47,827 nucleotides of DNA from the NCBI GenBank assembly GCA_934424575.1, contig CAKRXU010000019.1:1-47827 (forward strand), read 5' to 3'. The position numbers were made by a program, and so were the translations under genes. Positions 41,371 through 47,827 of the stretch are shown piece by piece. Source of the DNA: an uncultured Blautia sp. GTDB taxonomy: Bacteria > Bacillota > Clostridia > Lachnospirales > Lachnospiraceae. Within the stretch, counting starts at the first letter, position 1, and each line of letters opens with the position of its first letter. A model generated the notes under the pieces. The model searched no databases, was not told the DNA's origin, and was given only the letters and a program-made list of their open reading frames with translations.

Positions 41371-43098
41371 ATGGAACTGGAAAGATATCGTATCTACTCA
41401 GAAATTGCGCGTGGAATCCGCAAACCGTTTCTCGTTTTCAAAAATGCAAATGTGTTTATGGCTCACTCCGGTGAGTTCTGTAAGGGAGATGTGGCAGTCG
41501 AGGACGGCATTGTTATCGGTGTCGGAGAGTATGAAGGAGAGACAGAGATTGACCTGGATGGGAAATACCTCTGTCCGGGATTTATCGACAGCCACCTTCA
41601 TCTGGAATCGACACTGGTAACTCCGGGAGAACTGATCCGTCAGGCTGCACAGTGCGGCACGACTACTTTTATCGTGGATCCTCATGAATCCGCAAATGTT
41701 TCGGGAACGGACGGAATCGACTATATCCTGGAACAAACCGAGGAGGTTCCGGCAAATGTCTATGTGATGATGCCTTCCTGCGTTCCGGCGACACATGTCG
41801 ATGACAATGGATGCACCCTTACAGCAGGAAAGATGAAAGCCTATCTGAACAATCCGAGGATCCTGGGACTGGGCGAGGTTATGGATGCACCGTCTGTTGT
41901 AAACGGAAGTGTATCCATGCATGAGAAACTGTCCGTTTTTAAGGACAGAGTCCGTGACGGACATGCACCATTTCTGCCGCCGGGAGATCTGGCTGCATAT
42001 GCACTGGCAGGCATTTCCACAGACCATGAATGTGTGACTTATGAGTATGCCATGGAAGAGTGCAGAAATGGAATGCAGGTGCTGATCCGTGAGGGAAGTG
42101 CCGCCAAGAATCTGGAAGCGATCGTTAAGGGAATCGTAGAGCATCATACCGATACCTCAGGATTCTGCTTCTGCACCGATGACAAGCACATCGAAGAGAT
42201 CCGAAAAGAAGGACATATCAATTTCAATGTCAGAAAGGCAGTTCAGCTTGGGCTGAGACCGGAACAGGCGCTTAAGATGGCGACGATACAGGCGGCGAAA
42301 TGCTATGGACTGCATCATCTTGGCGCGATCGCACCGGGATATCAGGCAGATTTCGTTGTGATGGACAACCTAAGTGATATGAATGTCCTGGAAGTGTACC
42401 ATAAGGGCAAAAAGATCATCAAAGATGAAAAGGTTGAGATCCGTCCGTGTGATCCTCAGCTCAAAAATACTGTTCATCTTCTGGGCTTCAGGGAATCTGA
42501 TCTCCGTCTCTCGTGGAGAGAAGGAAAGGTACATATCCTTAAGATGCTGGAAGGACAGATTGTCACAGAAGATGTCCAGGAGGAAGTTGGCTATACAGAA
42601 GAAAAAGGCCGGAAAGTATTCAAACCGGATGGAACCTATCAGAAGATCGCAGCAGTCGAGCGTCACAAAAACACCGGCAAGATTGGCGTGGGAATTGTCA
42701 AAGGATTCGGGCTTCGCGGTGGTGCGATCGCATCGAGCGTGTCCCACGATTCACACAATCTGATCGTGATCGGGGACAATGATCATGACATGTATCTGGC
42801 AGTTCAGGAACTTCTCCGCACGCAGGGCGGCTATACCCTGGTCGAAAACGGACAGGTATTCGACACTCTGCCGCTCCCGATCATGGGACTTATGAGTGAT
42901 GCCGGATATGAGAAGGTAAATGAGAAGCTGGCACGCATGATACCGAAGGCACATGAGATGGGGATCCCGGAGGGCTTTGACCCGTTTATTACTCTGTCAT
43001 TTATGGCTCTTCCGGTCATTCCGGAGATCAGGATCACGCCAAGAGGTGTATATCTGACCCAGGAAGACCGTATGATCCAGAGCCCGTTTGACCGTTGA
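41371..43098 (+). CDS. ade: Adenine deaminase
   Basis: Deaminates adenine to hypoxanthine in purine salvage. The 575-residue amidohydrolase has the metal motifs GFIDSHLHLESTL and DPHESANVSG, and CTDDKH (about 270), and the C-terminal catalytic domain (KNTGKIGVGIVKGF, LSFMALPVIPEIRI) of the AdeC family. GGAGGG precedes the ATG. It ends the plus-strand run that starts at trxB, with a shared terminator downstream. Confidence 0.95.
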   Translation: MELERYRIYSEIARGIRKPFLVFKNANVFMAHSGEFCKGDVAVEDGIVIGVGEYEGETEIDLDGKYLCPGFIDSHLHLESTLVTPGELIRQAAQCGTTTFIVDPHESANVSGTDGIDYILEQTEEVPANVYVMMPSCVPATHVDDNGCTLTAGKMKAYLNNPRILGLGEVMDAPSVVNGSVSMHEKLSVFKDRVRDGHAPFLPPGDLAAYALAGISTDHECVTYEYAMEECRNGMQVLIREGSAAKNLEAIVKGIVEHHTDTSGFCFCTDDKHIEEIRKEGHINFNVRKAVQLGLRPEQALKMATIQAAKCYGLHHLGAIAPGYQADFVVMDNLSDMNVLEVYHKGKKIIKDEKVEIRPCDPQLKNTVHLLGFRESDLRLSWREGKVHILKMLEGQIVTEDVQEEVGYTEEKGRKVFKPDGTYQKIAAVERHKNTGKIGVGIVKGFGLRGGAIASSVSHDSHNLIVIGDNDHDMYLAVQELLRTQGGYTLVENGQVFDTLPLPIMGLMSDAGYEKVNEKLARMIPKAHEMGIPEGFDPFITLSFMALPVIPEIRITPRGVYLTQEDRMIQSPFDR

Positions 43099-43120
43099 AC
43101 CAAAGATTTATAAGATAACA

Positions 43121-43156
43121 AAAAGGCAAGGTAGAGAAATCTACTTTGCCTTTTCG
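43121..43156. terminator. Convergent terminator between ade and the histidine kinase
   Basis: A 14-bp stem AAAGGCAAGGTAGA with TCTACTTTGCCTTT (one G-U pair), loop GAAA, T runs on both strands. It covers the last codons of the kinase. Confidence 0.88.
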
Positions 43157-44550
43157 AGTGTAAAGATAAATTCTGTTCCGACGCCCTCGGTACTGATCAC
43201 ATTGATGTGCTGCCCGTGAGCGGAAATGATCTCTTTGACGATCGCCAGTCCGAGACCGGTGCCTTTCTGGTCTTTGCCACGGGAGCGGTCGATCTTGTAG
43301 AAACGTTCCCAGATCTTGTTGATGCTGGATTTCGGGATCCCGATGCCGTGATCCTTGACGGAAACAAAGATCTTGTCGTTTTTCTCCGTTGTTTCGATCG
43401 TAATCGTGGAGCGATCCGGGCTGAATTTGATCGCGTTGCTGAGAAGATTATACAGTACCTGCTGGATCTGTTCGATGTCTGCACGGGCATAGAGTTCCTT
43501 GCCTGATAAGACCAGTTCCAGAAGGATCTGCCGCGTCGTGCAGGTACCCTCAAAAGAAGCAGCAGTACTCTTGATAATCTGGTTGATATCGAACGACTGG
43601 ATGTTGAGCATACGCTTCTGGATGTCCAGTTCGTTGAGTGTCAGAAGTCCGCGGGTAAGCTTTTCCAGACGCTCTGCCTCGTAGGAGATGATCTTGAGGT
43701 ATTTTTCCTGCATCTCAACCGGGATGGTGCCGTCGATCATAGCCTCCACATAACCTTTGATCGAAGTCAGAGGAGAGCGGAAATCATGCGAGATGTTTGA
43801 AATAAACTGCCGCTGATATTCGCCGTTCCGGTTGAGCTTGTCTGCCATGTAGTTTAAGTTTTTGGCAAGATAGCCGAGTTCATTTTCGGAGTCGACCGGG
43901 ATCTGATAGGACAGATTTCCGTTTGCAAATTCGGAGGCTCCCTTTGTGATCTCATTGAGCGGTTTCCGTACATGGAAACTATAAAAGATAAACAATACAG
44001 CGACCAGCAGATAAGTGACCACAAACAGAAGCTGGATGATCCAGAGCAGACTGCTGCGGCTCTGGTACAGGTCACTCATCAGATAGTGGACAGCCACATA
44101 ACCGCGGGTGTTGAGATTTTCTGTGATCGGTGCGATCGTGCTTAGCCGCGTTTCTGAAAAATATCCGTAAAAGTCCCCGATCTGATAGTAGTTGCTGCCC
44201 CAGGAGGCCGGATTAAATCCCTCCAGATCAATGGGATTGTCCGGTGAAATATCCTTGCGTGTACTTAAGATGATCTGTCCGTTACTGTTGATGATCCAGA
44301 TGATCGTATCCGGATAATTAGCTGCCAGAGACAGATTGCTGCGGATAGATTCCATGTTGGCAGAAGTGATGTTGTGACTGACAAGATCACTTTCTGCGAT
44401 ACGATGGGCTGTCTGGTACATGTCCGAAGTAATGGACTTTTCGAGTCTTGCCTCGAGCATATGGGAGCCTGCAAAGGTTACCAGGAAAAATCCCAGGATG
44501 CCAAGCAGGATATAGGCAGCAAGAAACATGGAGGTCAGTCGTTTTTTCAT
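43141..44550 (-). CDS. Sensor histidine kinase (EnvZ/PhoR class)
   Basis: A 469-residue membrane kinase: transmembrane helix 1 (about 8-28), an extracytoplasmic sensor domain of about 140 residues (PAS/dCACHE-like), transmembrane helix 2 (about 169-191), HAMP (about 192-245), His255 in the H box (NISHDFRSPLTSIKGY), and the ATP domain (NLLSNAIKFSP, DHGIGIP, GTGLGLAIVKEI). Ligand unknown. It overlaps the response regulator by 4 bases (ATGA), so they are translationally coupled partners. Its 3' end overlaps the terminator shared with ade. Confidence 0.93.
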   Translation of the reverse strand: MKKRLTSMFLAAYILLGILGFFLVTFAGSHMLEARLEKSITSDMYQTAHRIAESDLVSHNITSANMESIRSNLSLAANYPDTIIWIINSNGQIILSTRKDISPDNPIDLEGFNPASWGSNYYQIGDFYGYFSETRLSTIAPITENLNTRGYVAVHYLMSDLYQSRSSLLWIIQLLFVVTYLLVAVLFIFYSFHVRKPLNEITKGASEFANGNLSYQIPVDSENELGYLAKNLNYMADKLNRNGEYQRQFISNISHDFRSPLTSIKGYVEAMIDGTIPVEMQEKYLKIISYEAERLEKLTRGLLTLNELDIQKRMLNIQSFDINQIIKSTAASFEGTCTTRQILLELVLSGKELYARADIEQIQQVLYNLLSNAIKFSPDRSTITIETTEKNDKIFVSVKDHGIGIPKSSINKIWERFYKIDRSRGKDQKGTGLGLAIVKEIISAHGQHINVISTEGVGTEFIFTLEKAK

Positions 44551-45248
44551 TTGTTTTTGACCTCAAACTTGTATCCGATGCCCCAGACAGTTGCTAGGCT
44601 CCACTGCGGGTGGTCTTTGATCTTCTCGCGAAGACGCTTGATATGAACGTCAACGGTACGGGTATCGCCGATGTATTCATAGCCCCAGATATGGTCGAGA
44701 AGCTGCTCTCTGGTAAACACCTGGTTCGGGGATGCTGCGAGGAAATAGAGAAGTTCCAGTTCCTTCGGCGGCATATCGACATGATTTCCCATATAAGTGA
44801 CAGAATAGTTGGTCAGATTGATCGTGAGATCCGGGTAGCTGACGCATTTTTCTGACGGGTTTGCCGCTGGCTGTTTGACCTTGAAACGGCGCAGGACTGC
44901 GCGAACGCGGGCAACGAGCTCCTTTGTGTCAAATGGTTTGATGATGTAGTCATCTGCACCGAGCTCCAGACCGAGTACCTTATCGAAGGTTTCTCCTTTG
45001 GCAGAGAGCATGATGATCGGCACATCAGAAGTATGGCGGATTTCCCGGCAGACCTGATAGCCGTCGATACCTGGCAGCATCAGGTCAAGAAGGATCAGAT
45101 CCGGCTGGAAGACAGAGAACTCCTTAAGAGCCTGTTCTCCGTCATTTACAATTCTGGTTTCAAAACATTCTTTTGTAAGATATAAAGAAATCAGTTCTGC
45201 AATATTGTTGTCATCATCTACGATTAAGATTTTCTGTTTTGTTACCAT
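44547..45248 (-). CDS. OmpR/PhoB family response regulator
   Basis: A 233-residue regulator: receiver domain with DDD (11-13) and phosphoacceptor Asp55 (LILLDLMLPG), Lys in IKPFDTKELVARVR, and a C-terminal winged helix (about 130-230; PPKELELLYFLAASPNQVFT, DVHIKRLREKI). GGGAAAGG precedes the ATG. It follows mutS2 after 15 bases and precedes its kinase, so all three are probably one minus-strand operon. Regulon unknown. Confidence 0.95.
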   Translation of the reverse strand: MVTKQKILIVDDDNNIAELISLYLTKECFETRIVNDGEQALKEFSVFQPDLILLDLMLPGIDGYQVCREIRHTSDVPIIMLSAKGETFDKVLGLELGADDYIIKPFDTKELVARVRAVLRRFKVKQPAANPSEKCVSYPDLTINLTNYSVTYMGNHVDMPPKELELLYFLAASPNQVFTREQLLDHIWGYEYIGDTRTVDVHIKRLREKIKDHPQWSLATVWGIGYKFEVKNK

Positions 45249-45263
45249 AGTATTCGCCTTTCC

Positions 45264-47645
45264 CTATTTCTTGAATTCTACGATCGTTACGCCGGCATCA
45301 CCTTCGCCGAATTCACCGAGACGGTAGGATTCAACATGTTTCTGGCGTTTGAGATAGTTGTGGACACCTTTTCGTAAGGCACCGGTTCCCTTGCCGTGGA
45401 CGATGCGGACAGTCTTGAGATGAGCAAGATAAGCATCATCCAGATATTTGTCGAGTTCTGCGACAGCCTCATCCACAGTTTTGCCGAGAAGATTGATCTC
45501 AGTGGAAACACTGGCAGACTTGGACATACGGATCTTGCCTGCTCCTGTACGGGAGAAGGAAGAGGTTGTGATCACCGGTTCGTCGATCAGTTCCAGGTCG
45601 GAAATATGGACTTTGGAACGGATGATGCCCATCTGGACGAACAGATAACCCTTGGAATCCGGGCGGGTGCTGATCGTGCCTTTGAGGTTCATGCTGAGTA
45701 CCCGTACGGTATCGCCAGGACGTACATCCTTGGCGGTGAGTTCTTTCTTTGGTTTCTTTTTGGTGACAGGCTGTGCCATTTTCTGTTCGGTCTTGTTGAG
45801 ACGCTTGCGAAGCTGCTGGCGTTCACGCTCAACTGCGGCAGTATCCACGTAATCATTATGGAATTTATGGAAAAGCTTCATCGTCTGATCGGCATAATCC
45901 TTGGCTTCCTGGAGAACCTTGTGAGCTTCTTCGTTGGCCTGGCGGATGATGCGGTCTTTCTGTACATCCAGTTTTTCCTGTTTGGATTCAAGCTGTTTCT
46001 TAAGGTCTTCGATCTCGAGTTTGTACTGTGCGATCTCAGTGCGCTCGTTCTCGATTGTGATCCGGCTTTCTTCGAGGGAAGTCAGCACATCCTCAAAAGA
46101 CTCATCCTGCTCGTTGATCTGTTCTCTGGCTTTCTCGATGATGGATGCCGGAACACCGAGTTTGGAAGAAATCGCAAATGCATTACTCTTACCCGGGATC
46201 CCGATCAGAAGACGATAAGTCGGGCTCAGGGTTTCTACATCGAATTCGCAGCTTGCATTCTCGACACCGGAGGAAGAGAGCGCAAATACTTTGAGCTCAC
46301 TGTAATGAGTGGTAGCCATGGTGCGGATCCCTCTGTCATGAAGGTAGGAGAGGATGGAGATCGCAAGTGCGGCACCCTCTGTCGGGTCAGTTCCGGAACA
46401 GAGCTCATCAAACAGAACGAGAGAATGCTGATCTGCTTTTTCGAGGAAGGAAACGATATTTGTCATATGGGAGGAGAAAGTACTTAAGGACTGCTCAATA
46501 CTCTGCTCATCTCCGATATCTGCGTATACCTCATGAAAAAGAGCCAGCTCACTGCGGTCCAGAGTCGGGATATGAAGCCCGGACTGTCCCATCAGAGTAA
46601 GAAGTCCGACTGTCTTGAGGGAAACGGTCTTACCACCGGTGTTTGGACCGGTGATGACAAGAAGATCAAACGTATCTCCAAGACGGATATCGATCGGAAT
46701 GACTTTTTTCTTGTTGATCAGCGGGTGGCGGGCTTTTTTGAGGTTGATGCGTCCTTCGTCGTTAAAGATCGGTTCACTTGCATTCATCTCCATGGCAAGT
46801 GCAGCTCTTGCAAAAATAAAGTCAAGCTGTACCATGATCTCAAGATTGAGGGAGATAGCCTCACGTTCTGCTGCGATCTGTACGCTGAGGTCGGCAAGGA
46901 TGACTTCGATCTCTTTCTGTTCCTGAAGCTCAAGCTCACGCATGTCGTTGTTCAGTTTTACAACAGACATTGGTTCGATAAAAAGTGTGGAACCGGTGGA
47001 AGACTGGTCGTGGATCATACCAGGCACCTGTCCCTTGTATTCGGCTTTGACAGGGACACAGTATCTGCCGTTTCTCATGGTGATGACAGCATCCTGAAGG
47101 TAAGTCCTTGCACCGCCGTTTACCAGTCCGGAAAGCTGAGAGTGGATCCGGTCATTGGTCACTTTCATGCTGCGTCTGATCTGGCGCAGGTTCGGGCTTG
47201 CATCGTCACTGATCTCATCTTCGGAAAGGATACAGCGGCGGATCTCCGTAGAGAGCGGTGTGAGAGGGGAAAGCCCCTCAAACATATGGTCAAGAGAATC
47301 CTCCGGTGTATCAGCACGGTCCCGGCGGGAGTAGGCTTTGACACGGGAAGTATTCTCAAGAAGGTTACAGACGGCCAGGATCTCCAGGATACCAAGAGAA
47401 CTTCCGATCTCAAGACGTTTCAGAGAGCCACGGATGTCCTTGACATTTCCAAAGGAGATGCCGCCCTTCTGAAAAAGGCGTGTCAGTGCATCGCGTGTCT
47501 GTACCTGCATGGTACGGATTACTTCAAGGTCAGTGGATGGCTCCAGAGTCCGGCAGAGATGCTTGCCCATACCGGAAGATGCCTTTTCGGTAAGTTTCTC
47601 TATGATTTTGGGATATTCCAGTGCATTTAATGCTTTTTGATTCAT
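45264..47645 (-). CDS. mutS2: MutS2 endonuclease/ribosome-rescue ATPase
   Basis: A 793-residue protein with full MutS2 layout: clamp/core N terminus, MutS ATPase with Walker A GPNTGGKTVSLKT (333-345), FDELCSGTDPTEGAALA, a long coiled coil (about 515-625), KOW-like region (about 650-700) and Smr domain (about 715-793) with VRIVHGKGTGALRKG. MutS2 suppresses recombination and, in B. subtilis, rescues collided ribosomes. The Smr LDLRG/LDLHG motif reads INLLG here, so the usual acidic and basic residues are changed. GAGGAAC precedes the ATG. Its promoter was not clear; 47646-47827 is A/T-rich DNA in which I see no gene. Confidence 0.94.
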   Translation of the reverse strand: MNQKALNALEYPKIIEKLTEKASSGMGKHLCRTLEPSTDLEVIRTMQVQTRDALTRLFQKGGISFGNVKDIRGSLKRLEIGSSLGILEILAVCNLLENTSRVKAYSRRDRADTPEDSLDHMFEGLSPLTPLSTEIRRCILSEDEISDDASPNLRQIRRSMKVTNDRIHSQLSGLVNGGARTYLQDAVITMRNGRYCVPVKAEYKGQVPGMIHDQSSTGSTLFIEPMSVVKLNNDMRELELQEQKEIEVILADLSVQIAAEREAISLNLEIMVQLDFIFARAALAMEMNASEPIFNDEGRINLKKARHPLINKKKVIPIDIRLGDTFDLLVITGPNTGGKTVSLKTVGLLTLMGQSGLHIPTLDRSELALFHEVYADIGDEQSIEQSLSTFSSHMTNIVSFLEKADQHSLVLFDELCSGTDPTEGAALAISILSYLHDRGIRTMATTHYSELKVFALSSSGVENASCEFDVETLSPTYRLLIGIPGKSNAFAISSKLGVPASIIEKAREQINEQDESFEDVLTSLEESRITIENERTEIAQYKLEIEDLKKQLESKQEKLDVQKDRIIRQANEEAHKVLQEAKDYADQTMKLFHKFHNDYVDTAAVERERQQLRKRLNKTEQKMAQPVTKKKPKKELTAKDVRPGDTVRVLSMNLKGTISTRPDSKGYLFVQMGIIRSKVHISDLELIDEPVITTSSFSRTGAGKIRMSKSASVSTEINLLGKTVDEAVAELDKYLDDAYLAHLKTVRIVHGKGTGALRKGVHNYLKRQKHVESYRLGEFGEGDAGVTIVEFKK

Positions 47646-47827
47646 AATAGTTCCTCGTTATTTATAATAATTCTTTTATTCCTTTCTATTCTACATGATT
47701 TCCACTGGAATGAAAAGACAAATGTTCGATTTGTTATGAATGGGGCAGTAAAAATAAGGCATTATGACGGAAAAACATGATAAAAATTAGACGGATTTTA
47801 TTCATAAAAAATTCATAACTTCCTGCT

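Noticed and set aside
46533..47630. A 365-codon plus-strand open frame
   Set aside because: Antisense to mutS2; no start signals and no recognisable motif.
47700..47827. A mutS2 promoter or other gene at the right edge
   Set aside because: A TAGAAT box has only a poor -35 (TTTTCA) at 17 bases, and the A/T-rich edge holds no supported ORF.

Overview
The window looks like a chromosomal segment of a low-to-moderate GC, Gram-positive anaerobe, most likely a Lachnospiraceae member (Blautia/Dorea/Mediterraneibacter-like). This is an inference from gene content: PolC, CodY, HrcA/CIRCE-type groESL, class III fructose bisphosphatase, split purine-synthesis genes behind a ZTP riboswitch, a DUF4080 radical SAM protein, and many short Clostridia-type membrane proteins with strong AGGAGG ribosome binding sites. 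No phage, conjugative element, CRISPR array, transposase or rRNA was seen. Nearly everything is core metabolism and housekeeping.

Layout. 1-1.7 kb: tRNA-Ser and tRNA-Trp (minus), cysE, then two tRNA-Gly genes with a perfect promoter and terminator. 1.7-7.1 kb: small membrane/surface proteins, an alpha/beta hydrolase, malQ, a VanZ-family protein. 7.3-8.7 kb: thyA-folA (dTMP/folate pair). 8.8-15.6 kb: ilvE (minus), then ispG-polC. 15.6-20 kb: class III fbp, a PurF-like protein without the glutaminase cysteine, and a YARHG membrane protein. 20.1-21.8 kb: small XRE regulator divergent from pepT. 22-27.5 kb: comM-dprA-topA-codY. 27.7-29.8 kb: CIRCE-groES-groEL. 29.8-34.1 kb: DUF6106-like membrane protein, guaB, then a ZTP riboswitch controlling a stand-alone IMP cyclohydrolase and a stand-alone AICAR transformylase. 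34.2-36.9 kb: second identical tRNA-Gly(GCC), a secreted SH3/3D-domain protein, an iron alcohol dehydrogenase (minus). 37.1-43.1 kb: a long plus-strand run trxB-trxA-radical SAM-small membrane ORF-HypE-like-trmL-ade. 43.1-47.6 kb: minus-strand operon mutS2-response regulator-histidine kinase.

How it works together. Purine supply dominates 30.4-34.1 kb: ZMP/ZTP accumulation is read by the riboswitch, whose aptamer uses the same bases as the terminator stem, so the ligand should turn on the very enzymes that consume ZMP; guaB then takes IMP towards GTP, and CodY (26.7 kb) senses GTP. I find a 14/15 match to the CodY consensus just upstream of the codY promoter, and weaker matches (12/15 and 11/15) next to ilvE/ispG and pepT, consistent with CodY control of branched-chain amino acid and peptide use.

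The least explained items are the PurF-like protein lacking Cys1, a thioredoxin reductase lacking the NADPH-phosphate motif, a 152-bp hairpin element with terminal inverted repeats inserted ahead of the riboswitch (with a related hairpin in the ilvE leader), back-to-back promoters sharing one -35 box, a promoter-terminator pair able to make a ~50-nt RNA ahead of comM, and in-phase repeated operators between the XRE gene and pepT.
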